The notes under the pieces are model-generated. The model was not told where the DNA came from, made no database searches, and worked only from the letters and a program-made list of their open reading frames with translations. The position numbers and the translations under genes were made by a program. Shown here in pieces: positions 16,801 through 28,158 of a DNA stretch of 64,000 bases; position 1 is the first letter of the stretch; each line of letters starts with the position of its first letter. Source of the stretch: Gulosibacter chungangensis (GTDB lineage: Bacteria; Actinomycetota; Actinomycetes; Actinomycetales; Microbacteriaceae); NCBI RefSeq assembly GCF_008831155.1, contig NZ_WBKB01000008.1, positions 62,001 to 126,000 of the forward strand, given 5' to 3'.

Positions 16801-17903
16801 TCGTCTTCGGTGGTCACTACCACGGTATTTCAACGCAGTACGCCGACCCGGTAACGGGTGAACAAGTGGATGCAACCGAGATCGCCGACGCCACCTACGC
16901 GCACACCAATGTGGGCGCAACCGGCCGCACGGTTGTCGAAATGCTCGCTGACTACCAGGGCTACCGTTCGACCCAGGTTGACGGCAACCCCAACGCGACC
17001 CGCGACGACCTGCTCGACCGCGACACCGGATTCCAGCGCCTGCTGCAGTTCGACCTCGACGCGAGCCTGATGGCCATCAACACCTACTCGCCACACCTCG
17101 ACTCCTTCGAGGCATGGAAGTACGACGAGCCCGCATTCCGCGGCGACGCCGCCCGCTACGACGAGACTGACGAGGAATTCGTCGCGAACATCTCGCTCGT
17201 GCGCAACACGACGCTGTCGTCCACCGGCTGGGCTGTCACCGGCGCCCCGACCGAGGTCGCTTCGGTGACGGATGCTGCGGTTGGGGATGCGCTCGAGGTC
17301 GCCTTGACCGCGGGCGAGACCGACCAGGTTTGGTACGTCACGGCCACGGATGCGGACGGTAACTCGGTTGCTACCAAGCCGCTCGCGCTGACTGTGGAGG
17401 GTGCAGAAGAGCCTACTGAGCCTGAACCCACTGACCCAGAGCCCGGTGAGGGTGATGAGGATGCGAACGGTTCGGCTGACTCGTCGGGTGACGACAACGC
17501 TTCCGGTGACACCGCTGCCGAAGGTGACCAGGAAGCTTCCGGCGACACCAGCGCCGAAGGTGACCAAGAAGCCTCGGGCGACGCTGGCGCTGCCGGTTCG
17601 GCAAACGCTGAAGGCGACGCCGACGGCGAGCAGACACCGATCCCGTCAACCCCTGCCGAGGCTGACTCGGAAGCAAACGCTGCGGCCACTGGCTCCGACA
17701 ATGGTTCCGCTGACGCCAACGACAGTGCAAACAACGCTGGCGGGTCGAAGGACTCCTCCGCAAACGAAGCTGACGGCACGGACGACGGGCTCGCGCAAAC
17801 CGGCGCGAACGCGACCGTACCGCTCTTCATCGCCGGTGCACTCATCGCGCTCGGTGTCGCGGTACTCGTGATCCGACGCAAGCAGCAGGGCGTAGAGCTC
17901 TAA
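13821..17903 (+). CDS. Wall-anchored lamin-tail / metallophosphoesterase surface protein
   Basis: A 1360-residue secreted protein. Order: signal peptide with a long basic N-region (to about 44, AFAA-DL); three lamin-tail domains at about 55-200, 236-390 and 413-570, each with ITE/ISEL...ELxNYG...LSGW and a paired Cys; a linker; a calcineurin-like phosphoesterase at about 790-1090 with MTDTQF, LTGDIIENW, GNHDN (near 873), ATHSYLH and GGHYHG (near 997) metal ligands; a beta-sandwich; an acidic repeat stalk (ASGDTSAEGDQE-type units); LAQTG near 1324, a membrane helix and RRK tail. The GTG start has GAGAAGGA 9 nt upstream. Likely cleaves an extracellular phosphoester or nucleic acid; the substrate is unknown. 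The Pho-box-like motif and shared LAQTG link it to the alkaline phosphatase. Confidence 0.9.
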   Translation: MLPFQPAEPIRGRHHRRKRIGQFGRAAAVAVVAAALTTPTAAFAADLAPQKYDVEPDGSGVLISEIAAGGAGATPQANRDGNQNFIELTNYGDAAVDLSGWKVFRCGQTGGGYGPQTVIADGTVLQPGDQYTTAAAASKYEVDGSYDTSLHAFGFGAFIEDASGQRLDAIGFYHENVSTDCATASGEWSQNTLQHRLDESHQRVDNTGDIDKDWVVAPRTVDAPNATEWDVPRVDNGLRITELSNSGAVTSADQYVEITNFGDAAVNVGGYQYFRCGDNGSQYLMNGNLPDAEIQPGESFLISHSGATDEGIKANSDATFSSGMHHLNYGAIIYTPNEEIVDRVAVYGNRNSPCMDTRPLATQPNAFHGEVIVRVDDTGDNSVDFSLTTTRTPGEHDANPAVTASPVSEFTDIKISELTGAGPQGGNDEFVELANYGTETVNLSGWTAYRCYGTGQPGIGSNAQVADLGNVDLAPGETYLMVASGAPAELRDIADATYSTGLNQTDGFGMYITDGTGAKVDAVAVYDVNQDVYTPCREGEEVRNYVKNDEGESITRAQDTGDNELDFQIVADRTPGELIDAPLIDPTQPLDGELDPVEVDTNHVPGTPTAALDDTGFNASVTVSDEDGTTVSMSAFQAEKRDEAGVKVYAGTTNEAIPASLEIDGEAEIDTAQALETIGTGGEFPFQRFEVPVTEGATGEQFLWSGTTASRNEIQLLAWNTETSAWEILTTAVPSADGDLSLIAEIPASASNGGTANLLVIDGPRTEGGLIDEIGVTDQAFANPSSYDFALNHMTDTQFYSEGYRDVFREMATWVVANADDRKIAYNSLTGDIIENWINGNNSPERAEREYAAAAEIMSYINDAGIPNGVLPGNHDNKWGYDNEMYNEYFPVDMYSSKDWYGESWREGDNSAHTDFFSHEGVDFMVISLQYRPSMEQMEWASEQAASHPDHNVIIATHSYLHTSDVRDSTELRYTGNADDIWKYVIAPNDNVFLVFGGHYHGISTQYADPVTGEQVDATEIADATYAHTNVGATGRTVVEMLADYQGYRSTQVDGNPNATRDDLLDRDTGFQRLLQFDLDASLMAINTYSPHLDSFEAWKYDEPAFRGDAARYDETDEEFVANISLVRNTTLSSTGWAVTGAPTEVASVTDAAVGDALEVALTAGETDQVWYVTATDADGNSVATKPLALTVEGAEEPTEPEPTDPEPGEGDEDANGSADSSGDDNASGDTAAEGDQEASGDTSAEGDQEASGDAGAAGSANAEGDADGEQTPIPSTPAEADSEANAAATGSDNGSADANDSANNAGGSKDSSANEADGTDDGLAQTGANATVPLFIAGALIALGVAVLVIRRKQQGVEL

Positions 17904-17925
17904 ATCCCCTAGTCACAACCAGAAT

Positions 17926-17958
17926 GTGGGAGTCGGCCAGCCGGTCGGCTCCCACTTT
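17926..17958 (+). terminator. Terminator hairpin after the lamin-tail phosphoesterase gene
   Basis: A stem of 13 pairs with two G-T wobbles (17926-17938 with 17943-17955, outer arm GTGGGAG/CTCCCAC), a 4-nt loop, then TTT. Confidence 0.75.
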
Positions 17959-17999
17959 GGGTCTCCTGACGGGATCTCAGCTGGGTTCTTACTGCGAAG

Positions 18000-18095
18000 C
18001 TGGTTTCGATACGCGACCCTGCGGGCCGCACTCAACCAGCGGTAGGTTGGGACTGGTTTCGATATGCGGCCCAGCGTGCCGCACTCAACCAGCGG
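18000..18095. repeat. Two tandem 43-bp copies of the GAGT...ATCGA intergenic repeat
   Basis: Copies at 18000-18042 and 18053-18095, each beginning CTGGTTTCGATA and ending CACTCAACCAGCGG, differ at a few positions in the central GC-rich hairpin. They belong to the family of palindromic repeats found throughout this window. Confidence 0.85.
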
Positions 18096-18122
18096 CGGAA
18101 TTTACAACGAATGTGAGGCAGC

Positions 18123-19634
18123 GTGGCCGACTACATCCTCTCCCTCGATCAGGGCACCACCTCAACACGAGCGATCGTCTTCGACCGTGCCGGAAGCATC
18201 CTCGCAACCGCACAGCGCGAGCACACACAGTACTTCCCGCAGCCGGGTTGGGTGGAGCACGACGCGGACGAGATTTGGCGCAATGCCCGCAATTGCATCG
18301 GTCTGGTGCTCGCCGACGCGCAGCTCACCGCGACCGATATCGTCGCGGTCGGAATCACCAACCAGCGCGAGACCACGATCTGCTGGGACCGCAAGACCGG
18401 CAAACCCCTGCATCCAGCCATCGTTTGGCAGGACACTCGCACCCAGGAGATCGTTGACCGGATCGCTGAAGAAGGGGCTGAGCAGGGCGGCGTCGACCGG
18501 TTCCGCGAGCGCACCGGCCTGCCACTGAACGCCTATTTCACGGCCACCAAAATCGCTTGGCTGCTCGAGCACGTGGAGAGGATCCGCGAGCGCGCCGAGC
18601 GCGGCGAGGTACTCTTCGGCACGGTCGATTCCTGGCTCACCTGGCACCTGACCGGCGGCCCGAACGGCGGGGTGCACATCACCGACGTGACCAATGCATC
18701 CCGCAGCTTGCTGATGCGGCTCGACACCTGCCAGTGGGATGACGAGCTGCTGGAAGCCTTCGATATTCCGCGCGCCTGCCTGCCAGAGATTCGCTCCTCC
18801 AGCGAGGTCTACGGCCGCTGTTCGGTGCGCTCGCCGCTACCGGGTGTGCCGGTGGCCGGGATCCTCGGCGACCAGCAGGCGGCGACCTTCGGGCAGGCTG
18901 CGTTCGACATGGGCGAGGCGAAAAACACCTATGGCACCGGATCATTCCTCGTTTACGGCACCGGCACGAAGCCCGTGCAAAGCGAACATGGGCTGCTCAC
19001 CACGGTCGCCTATCGGCTCGGGGATGGACCCACCCACTATGCGCTCGAGGGTTCGATCGCAGTCACGGGTTCGCTCGTGCAGTGGCTGCGCGACAACCTC
19101 GGGATGATCAAGTCTTCGGCCGAGATCGAACCGCTCGCTCAGACGGTCGAAGACAATGGCGGATGCTATATCGTCCCGGCGTTCTCGGGACTATACGCGC
19201 CCTGGTGGCGGCCGGATGCGCGCGGGGTGATCGTGGGCCTGACCCGTTTCATCAATAAGGGACACATTGCCCGCGCGGCGCTCGAGTCGACCGCTTTCCA
19301 GTCGGCAGACGTGCTGGATGCGTGCAACGCCGATGCGCCCGAACCATTGACCGAACTGCGCGTGGATGGCGGCATGACGGTGAACGACTCACTCATGCAG
19401 TTCCAGGCGGATGTGCTGGGAGTCCCAGTCGTGCGGCCTGTCGTTACCGAGACCACGGCGCTTGGTGCCGCGTTCGTCGCGGGGCTAGCGGTCGGATTCT
19501 GGTCGGGGCTCGACGAGCTTCGCAGTCTTTGGCAGGAGGACCGCCGCTTCTACCCTTCAATGCCGGAGGATGCGCGGGAAGCGCTCCGTGGCAAGTGGCG
19601 GGAAGCAGTCTCCCGTAGTTTCGATTTGGCCTAG
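18123..19634 (+). CDS. glpK: Glycerol kinase
   Basis: Phosphorylates glycerol to sn-glycerol 3-phosphate with ATP in the cytoplasm. Seen: FGGY-kinase N-terminal ATP/phosphate motif [12 protein letters not shown] (residues 6-17), W-V-E-H-D after it, TNQRETT, the substrate-binding GSFLVYGTG region, and the FGGY C-terminal signature around [13 protein letters not shown] and the [16 protein letters not shown]-type stretch. At 503 residues it is full length. The GTG start has GTGAGG upstream. No glpF or glpD is adjacent. Glycerol released by the glycerophosphodiesterase and phosphatase route could feed this enzyme. Confidence 0.96.
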   Translation: MADYILSLDQGTTSTRAIVFDRAGSILATAQREHTQYFPQPGWVEHDADEIWRNARNCIGLVLADAQLTATDIVAVGITNQRETTICWDRKTGKPLHPAIVWQDTRTQEIVDRIAEEGAEQGGVDRFRERTGLPLNAYFTATKIAWLLEHVERIRERAERGEVLFGTVDSWLTWHLTGGPNGGVHITDVTNASRSLLMRLDTCQWDDELLEAFDIPRACLPEIRSSSEVYGRCSVRSPLPGVPVAGILGDQQAATFGQAAFDMGEAKNTYGTGSFLVYGTGTKPVQSEHGLLTTVAYRLGDGPTHYALEGSIAVTGSLVQWLRDNLGMIKSSAEIEPLAQTVEDNGGCYIVPAFSGLYAPWWRPDARGVIVGLTRFINKGHIARAALESTAFQSADVLDACNADAPEPLTELRVDGGMTVNDSLMQFQADVLGVPVVRPVVTETTALGAAFVAGLAVGFWSGLDELRSLWQEDRRFYPSMPEDAREALRGKWREAVSRSFDLA

Positions 19635-19652
19635 CGGCCTGGCCTCGCAATA

Positions 19653-19691
19653 ACGCGTTCGCCCCGACTGATTCAGTCGGGGCGAACGCGT
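19653..19691. terminator. Hairpin between glpK and the DUF2510-Ltp gene
   Basis: A perfect 19-bp inverted repeat (19653-19671 and 19673-19691; core CGTTCGCCCCGACTGA) around a single central base. No T-run. It serves two convergent genes. Confidence 0.8.
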
Positions 19692-19721
19692 GTAATGATC
19701 TCGGCGTAATGAGTTCAGCGG

Positions 19722-21152
19722 TTAGGGGAACTTCACGTTATCCACGCCGTACTGCGCCTGTTCTTCGGTGAATTCCTCATAGATGAGCTGGTCGTAGAGC
19801 TCGTCCTTAGTCATGTCCGGAATCGCGCTGAGGTAGGACTCGGCGGATTCCACAGCCTGTGCGTTCCAGTCAATGTCCATCGAGGCGACGGCGGCTTCTG
19901 CTTCATCAGAAGTGAAGCCGTCATAGATCAGGATGTCGATCAGGCCCTGCTCGGAGTATCCACCGACGTATTTGAGGAAGTCTTCGGCCGAGAGCACTGC
20001 CTGCTCGGTCCAGTCCACGTCGAGTTGTTCGACGGCCCAGGTGGCGTCTTCCGTCGAGAATTTTTCGTACTCGAGCTGATCGATGAGACCTTCCTTCGAG
20101 AAGGCCATCGTGTCGAGGTAGGACTCAGCCTTTTCCAGCGCATCCTGCTGGCTCTGCGTCGGGTTCGACGTGTTCGGCTTCGGGGCCTCGTTCGTCTCCT
20201 CAGTGGGCTCTTCCGCCTTGGTCTCTTCGGTCGGCTCTTCCGCAGTCTCCTGCGTCGTCGACTCGGCTACCGGCTCTTCCGCTTCGTCGGACTTTGAGCC
20301 CGAGTTGCTGACGGCAATACCAATGGCAATTGCCGCGATGATCACGACACCGACCCCACCGCCAATCCAGGCGATCAGCTTGTTGCGCTTGGACTTCGCG
20401 GCCTGCTGCGGGTCCTGCCCGTTCGGGCCGAACTGCCCGGCACCGTATCCCCCAGCACCGTAGCCGCCATCGCCGTATCCACCCTGGCCGCCGCCGTACT
20501 GCTGCGCACCAGCCTGGCCGGTGCCATACTGCGGCGCACCATAAGGGTCAGTACCGTACTGACTCGACTGGCCCTGGTCACCACCAAACTGCTGGGTGTT
20601 GTACATCTGGGTCGGTGCATCCGCCGCACTAAATTGCTGCGTCGGCGCGTCACCATACTGGCCAGCGCCTTGCTGGCCGGCACCGTACTGGTCCGAGCCG
20701 TACCGATCCGAACCGTACTGCCCTGAACCGGATTGTCCGCCGCCGTACTGCCCGGCATCGCCGCCGCCCGAAACGTACTGTCCCGAACCATCCGGCTGCG
20801 GCACCCCGTAGGAGCCAGTGGCGCCGTACTGTTCGGTCGGTGCGTCGCTCCCGAACTGGGATGCGTTGTACTGCTGCGTGGGAGCGTCACCAGAGCCGTA
20901 CTGCCCGCCGCCGAAGCTATTGGAGTTCTGGTCACCTGAGCCGTACTGCCCGGAACCATACTGGTCGGAGCCGTACTGGCCCGCACCAAACTGGCCGGTG
21001 CCATACTGCTGCGTCGGTGCATCCCCTGCCCCACCCGACACCGGGCGGTAGTCGGAAGTCCAGGCGACGCCATCGAAGTAGCGCTCCTGCCCGGGCTGCT
21101 GCGAGTCTGGATACCAGCCCGCGGAGGGCGGATTCTGCCAAGAGTTATTCAT
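19722..21152 (-). CDS. DUF2510 membrane protein with three C-terminal Ltp repeats
   Basis: About 476 residues. Order: DUF2510 at the N-terminus (PPSAGWYPD...ERYFDGVAWT); a long low-complexity segment of QYGSG/QYGSD repeats (about 45-260); a transmembrane helix (IAWIGGGVGVVIIAAIAIGIAV); an acidic Thr/Glu/Pro linker; three 48-residue repeats of the host cell surface-exposed lipoprotein family (PF07553, Ltp), each with A-E-S-Y-L...GLIDQLxYExF...AxxxVxxxDIDW. The best start is the ATG at 21152, immediately before the DUF2510 motif. In the lactic phage TP-J34 the Ltp domain mediates superinfection exclusion; here the repeats follow the membrane helix and are probably extracellular. The biological role is not known. 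Paralogue of the next gene. Confidence 0.85.
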   Translation of the reverse strand: MNNSWQNPPSAGWYPDSQQPGQERYFDGVAWTSDYRPVSGGAGDAPTQQYGTGQFGAGQYGSDQYGSGQYGSGDQNSNSFGGGQYGSGDAPTQQYNASQFGSDAPTEQYGATGSYGVPQPDGSGQYVSGGGDAGQYGGGQSGSGQYGSDRYGSDQYGAGQQGAGQYGDAPTQQFSAADAPTQMYNTQQFGGDQGQSSQYGTDPYGAPQYGTGQAGAQQYGGGQGGYGDGGYGAGGYGAGQFGPNGQDPQQAAKSKRNKLIAWIGGGVGVVIIAAIAIGIAVSNSGSKSDEAEEPVAESTTQETAEEPTEETKAEEPTEETNEAPKPNTSNPTQSQQDALEKAESYLDTMAFSKEGLIDQLEYEKFSTEDATWAVEQLDVDWTEQAVLSAEDFLKYVGGYSEQGLIDILIYDGFTSDEAEAAVASMDIDWNAQAVESAESYLSAIPDMTKDELYDQLIYEEFTEEQAQYGVDNVKFP

Positions 21153-21321
21153 TAACGATCCCATTCGTAGAGACAGTGCCGAACGTATCGCCACTCATAA
21201 ACCAGGGAGAAGCTTATCTACCCTGCAAAAACACAACCAGAGTTGCGGCCATATTAATGTCTGCTGCACGCACAATAAAGAGTAATCGGTTTGGTCCGCA
21301 AGGGCCTCAATATTGAGTTCA

Positions 21322-23115
21322 CTACGGGGTCAGTTGGTCGAGTGCGTACTGGATTTCGTCCTCGGTGAACTGCTCGTACTCGAGCTGAGTGCGTAGGTCT
21401 TCGTACTCCAGGATGTTCTCATCGAGATAGCTTTCTGCCTGCAGGTACGCCTGTTCGTTCCAGTCAACGTTGGCGCCGTCCACCGCCGCCTCGGCGTCTT
21501 CCTGAGTGAAACCATCGCGAACAAGTCGTTCGATCAGCCCGTCGCGTGAGTAGTTTGAATACTCGAGGATGTCGTCAACTTTGAGGTGCGCTTGCTCGGT
21601 TTCGTCAATGTTGAGGAGCTCTACCGCTGCGGTGGCTTGCTCTGTAGTGAAACCGCGGCTTTCCAAACGCTCTATGAGATCAGTCTCAGAGTATGCGCCG
21701 TAGTCCAACGCGTCGACCGCGGCAAGCCAAGCTTGTTCGTCCCAGTCGACGTCGAGGTTCGCGACGGTTTCTTCCGCCACGTCACGATCAAAGCCTTCAT
21801 ATTCGAGCTGATCTATGAGTTCGTCCGGACTCATCGGAATCGAGTCGAGGTACCACCAGGCCACCTCGACCGGATCTTCCTCGTCATGGGAGCTATAGGA
21901 GTAGCCGCTGTCGGAATCCGTGTCGGTACTGCTGTCGCTGTCGTTGCCGAGATTGCTACCCCAAATGACAAGGCCGATGATGAAAATCACAATGACCCAA
22001 ATGCACCCAGCGCCGGTCTTCTTTGCCGTCTTGGCGGCGTTCGCGGTGGCTTTTCCTGCCTTATGTTGAGCCTGTTGCTTGGTGCGCTCGGCTTTCGCTT
22101 TCACGGATGAGGCGAACTGCTCGCGAGCCTGGGCGTTCGCCTGCTCCTGCGCTTGCGAGAAGGTCATGCCGCCGGACGCGGTGGCGCGGGCCTGATCATA
22201 GGCTTGCCGCGGGTCATAGTTCGTTTGTGGGGTGTAGTGCTGTTGCGGCGTGTAGTGCTGTTGCGGGTTGTAGTTCTGCTGCGCGTTATAGCTCGCGGTG
22301 TGGCTGGATGTAGTGGCCGAGTCGGATGCAGAAATCTGGGATTCGGCATTGGTTTGGGCGGATGCCGAGGTCTGGTTGGATGCAGAGGCCTGACTGGTTG
22401 CAGGAGTTTGGGCATCTTGAGCCGCTGCGTTGGGTTGCTGTTGTTTGGCACCGCGCCCCGCGACAAGTCCGGCTCCCGCTGCGAGCCCGGCGGCACCTGC
22501 GAGCGCCGCACCTGCGGCTTGTGTCATGCCGCTCGCACCGGTTTTCTCTGCGGCCTCCCGAATCCAGGGCTGGTCTTTCAGATCCGAAATCAGCTCGGAA
22601 GCATCGAGACCAGCGGTCGGCGCGTGACCGAGTGTCGGTGTAACACCGATTGTCGGTTCAACCTCGAGCGCAGGCTCCGCCCCAAGTGATGGAATCAATC
22701 CCTGCACAATTTCGGCGCTCAGCGAGGGCTCCGACCTCAGTGACCCAATGGGACGTGGTGCTCGCCCAGCCGCGGCCTGCGGATCCTCCGATTCTGCAGC
22801 CGAGTCGGAGCGAAAGAGCGAGCTGGCACTAAGTAGCCCAGCACTGAGCGAACCTCCGGCGCTTAAGGAAAACTTGGCAGGATCGCGAAGCGCAGGTTCC
22901 GCATCGCCCGAGGGCTGAAGCAACTCACGCGCTTCGCGACGCCGCGTATCCCACCGCGATGCGCGCCCAGACCCAGACCCAGACCCAGCATCCTGCCCAC
23001 CGGTCGACCGTGATTCACCCGTCCAGGCCGCGCCATCGAAATACCGCTCGACGCCGCGTTTCAGCGGGTCGGGATACCACCCAGTAGAGGTTGGGTTGGC
23101 CCATGGGTTCGACAT
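21322..23115 (-). CDS. DUF2510 membrane protein with four C-terminal Ltp repeats
   Basis: About 597 residues, a divergent paralogue of the 19722 protein. Order: DUF2510 (NPTSTGWYPDP...ERYFDGAAWTG); a Ser/Ala/Leu-rich variable region with an A/G-rich stretch near 215-235; QQHYTPQ repeats near 290; a basic Lys/Ala/Gln helix; a transmembrane segment (CIWVIVIFIIGLVIWG); an Asp/Ser stalk; four 47-48-residue Ltp repeats (PF07553). The ATG at 23115 has an AGAGGA ribosome binding site 4-5 nt upstream, clearly better than the upstream in-frame start. It is co-directional with the HNH gene upstream and the paralogue downstream, separated by AT-richer gaps, so each may have its own promoter. Confidence 0.85.
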   Translation of the reverse strand: MSNPWANPTSTGWYPDPLKRGVERYFDGAAWTGESRSTGGQDAGSGSGSGRASRWDTRRREARELLQPSGDAEPALRDPAKFSLSAGGSLSAGLLSASSLFRSDSAAESEDPQAAAGRAPRPIGSLRSEPSLSAEIVQGLIPSLGAEPALEVEPTIGVTPTLGHAPTAGLDASELISDLKDQPWIREAAEKTGASGMTQAAGAALAGAAGLAAGAGLVAGRGAKQQQPNAAAQDAQTPATSQASASNQTSASAQTNAESQISASDSATTSSHTASYNAQQNYNPQQHYTPQQHYTPQTNYDPRQAYDQARATASGGMTFSQAQEQANAQAREQFASSVKAKAERTKQQAQHKAGKATANAAKTAKKTGAGCIWVIVIFIIGLVIWGSNLGNDSDSSTDTDSDSGYSYSSHDEEDPVEVAWWYLDSIPMSPDELIDQLEYEGFDRDVAEETVANLDVDWDEQAWLAAVDALDYGAYSETDLIERLESRGFTTEQATAAVELLNIDETEQAHLKVDDILEYSNYSRDGLIERLVRDGFTQEDAEAAVDGANVDWNEQAYLQAESYLDENILEYEDLRTQLEYEQFTEDEIQYALDQLTP

Positions 23116-23332
23116 TGGTCCTCTTTTTTGAGCTCGCGATGGATGCAATGTATTGCGCATTCATGGCACAACTTCTGGCTGGGCGACAGTTTGCAAACCT
23201 GACCCGTGAATGCTGCAAAAAGCATAGCCATTCGGTAGCGCTTGCCCAGCGGTCAGCGCCTAATTCAATCGCCAGGCTGACGAACGCTGCCGATAAAGAG
23301 CGATGGCACACCACGTAACGATGTCGCGACTC

Positions 23333-25303
23333 TTAGAACGGGGGCGGCCCGTATTCACCAACCGGCACAAACACCGGACCGTGAGGAATCGGGCTCGTCG
23401 TTGCCACTTGCCCCAATGGGGTGCGCCATTCCAAAACCCCTCCACCCAAGTTCGTTACTGTCCAAGGTTTGCGGTGTTTCTGGACATGGTGGGCACGACA
23501 TAAGTGCGCAAGATTATCCACATCGGTGGGGCCATCTTCGCTGTATGGATGCGTGTGATCGGCATCACAATATTGCGCTGGTCGGACGCAACCCGGGAAT
23601 CTGCAGGTGCGATCTCGGACCTCCAAGAATCGACGCATCCCGATAGACATTTCGTATTTGTCGACAGCCGTGACTTGCCCGGTTACCGGGTGGATGAGGA
23701 TGCGCTCAAGGAAGGAAGCATCGCTCGCGAACTGGCGAGCCTGTTCAATACTCATTGGCTGCGTCCCGTTCAAGAGTGCGGGCCCATGCCCGTCTGCACG
23801 CCAGCCGGAGCATTGTGTAGTGGCCCCGCCCTTGTTGGCATCGCCCGCAGCGGCTTCCTTGGCAGTCTTCTCGACCATGCGTTCTGCATCCAGCAACGAA
23901 AATGCGGGCACAGTTACGCTCACGGTCGTCTTTACCCGTGATTCTCCAGGAGCCGAACACAGCAAAGTCTCGATAAGCAAATCAGCGCGCATCTGTGGCA
24001 ACGTTCGGGTGTCTGGCTGGAACGGTTCCGGCTCCGGCAAGCCCTGCTCGCGGGCTCGCTTAACCTCCGAAGCATGTTCGGCAGCGGCCTTGGCGTCTAT
24101 TTCCCGCAGCTCCCGAGCACCAAGTTCGAGCAATTGCATAGCTGGTGCGAGCAACTCACTCGGCAAATATGCGTCCAATCGCGCCATCCCAAAGCCGTCG
24201 TGTCGGTAGGAGACGCTTCGACTCTGCCGCGCTCGGGCATGGGCCTCTTCAAACGCCATGGCCGCGATTGTTGCTGCGGCTTCTTCGGCAAAGGTGCCTG
24301 TCTGACCTGGCGTGTGACCTACCGCAAATTCAAGCGTGACCGCGCCATACTCGGCGACATGCTCTTCGGACAGTTGCCGTCCATGTCGCAACATCGTATT
24401 GACATGGCGCAGATCGACTTTCCCCTGTTCGAGAGCTGTCAGCCAGTCGGGGAGCTTTGTGGTCAGAAGGCGTGCATCGCCCGCACGGTTGCGAAGCGTT
24501 GCGTCGCTCTCATTGGTGGAGATTGCAAACTCACCCACTATCGACGTGAGATGCCAGGAAAACACGCGCTGTTCACTCTCGGTGTCGAACCGGATATCGC
24601 GAATCTTTCGCGGCGTTGTCGACCCACCAGCGATACTCATCAACGCGCGCTCTAAGGCAATGTCATATGCCACTGCGAGTGCCCGGATTTGGGCTGCATC
24701 TGCTGCGGCTCGTGCCCGGAATGCGTCATTAAATCTCGTGACTGAAGCAAGCACCTCGTCGTGCCGCACTTCGTCCGCTTCGCACGACGCACCAAAATTT
24801 GCACGCGGACGACGCTTACCCCTTACCGAACTTTGAGCACCCGTGGGCGTTTGTCTGCCTGTGGGCTTTGATAAATTGCGATTTGGCCCACCCCAGGAGA
24901 GGCCTGATGGAGTGACATCCTCACCATTCGACGGCAACGAACTCGTCGCACCGGTCTTCGGAATGTTGTTAGCAGTATCGGGAGCGAGGAACGCTCCCCC
25001 AGTGCCCCCTTCCAGGTTGCCGCCCTTGTGAGACGTGGTTGCTACCTTCTTCGCTTCTTTCTCAGCCTCGAGTTTCTCTTTACGAGCCGCGCGGAGGTTT
25101 TCAATGGTCCGCTTGTAACGCGTCCGCTTGGCTGGGCGCGAGGCCGGGACTGCTTGAGTCGCAATGGGATCGCCATACGGAGGCAGATCAAGAAACTCGG
25201 ACGTATTCAAGATTCGACCGTCCGTTGGACGAACGACAAAGGCAGCACCGGGTACAGCAGCACCCGAGACCGAAGAATGATCATCAACGATAGTCATGAG
25301 CAC
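23333..25303 (-). CDS. DUF222 / HNH endonuclease signature protein
   Basis: About 656 residues of the DUF222-HNH family that is strongly expanded in actinobacteria. Seen: a variable N-terminal 180 residues, a DUF222 helical region (about 190-440, with LRHVNTMLRHGRQLSEEHV), and a C-terminal HNH motif: CRFPGC...CDADHTHPYSEDGPTDVDNLAHLCRAHH split across about 40 residues, with all metal-binding and catalytic His/Asn present. The start is one of GTG 25309, GTG 25303 or ATG 25297; the GGGGAGG site is best spaced (5 nt) for 25303. Codon use is less GC-biased than in neighbours, consistent with transfer. Nuclease activity is inferred; the role of the family is unsettled. Confidence 0.87.
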   Translation of the reverse strand: MLMTIVDDHSSVSGAAVPGAAFVVRPTDGRILNTSEFLDLPPYGDPIATQAVPASRPAKRTRYKRTIENLRAARKEKLEAEKEAKKVATTSHKGGNLEGGTGGAFLAPDTANNIPKTGATSSLPSNGEDVTPSGLSWGGPNRNLSKPTGRQTPTGAQSSVRGKRRPRANFGASCEADEVRHDEVLASVTRFNDAFRARAAADAAQIRALAVAYDIALERALMSIAGGSTTPRKIRDIRFDTESEQRVFSWHLTSIVGEFAISTNESDATLRNRAGDARLLTTKLPDWLTALEQGKVDLRHVNTMLRHGRQLSEEHVAEYGAVTLEFAVGHTPGQTGTFAEEAAATIAAMAFEEAHARARQSRSVSYRHDGFGMARLDAYLPSELLAPAMQLLELGARELREIDAKAAAEHASEVKRAREQGLPEPEPFQPDTRTLPQMRADLLIETLLCSAPGESRVKTTVSVTVPAFSLLDAERMVEKTAKEAAAGDANKGGATTQCSGWRADGHGPALLNGTQPMSIEQARQFASDASFLERILIHPVTGQVTAVDKYEMSIGMRRFLEVRDRTCRFPGCVRPAQYCDADHTHPYSEDGPTDVDNLAHLCRAHHVQKHRKPWTVTNLGGGVLEWRTPLGQVATTSPIPHGPVFVPVGEYGPPPF

Positions 25304-27964
<2,661 letters not shown>

Positions 27965-28000
27965 GGGTCGTCGTGCGGGCTGAATAATCCCGCGAGTTTT

Positions 28001-28062
28001 ATGCCGCCAGCGTGGGGTCCACGGTTATCTGACCACCGACTCCACGCTGGCGGCATATTTTT
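28001..28062 (+). terminator. Rho-independent terminator after icd
   Basis: A perfect 15-bp stem (28001-28015 with 28042-28056; ATGCCGCCAGCGTGG) followed by ATTTTT. Confidence 0.9.
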
Positions 28063-28158
28063 CCGCGTCGCGGTGCACCGGGTCCTCGGAAGGCGCATCC
28101 ACCCACCCCGACGCGCACCAGCTCCTCGCGAGGCGCGTCAAGATCAAAAATCGGAAAG
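28063..28158. other. Gap between two hairpins upstream of the siderophore operon
   Basis: Part of a 359-bp stretch between icd and the siderophore operon. Apart from the two hairpins and the iron box listed separately, I see no gene or motif here. Confidence 0.5.

Noticed and set aside
18000-18095. Repeat pairs that could be insertion-sequence ends or attachment sites
   Set aside because: No transposase or integrase lies nearby and the units recur widely between unrelated genes, so they are better described as REP-like repeats.
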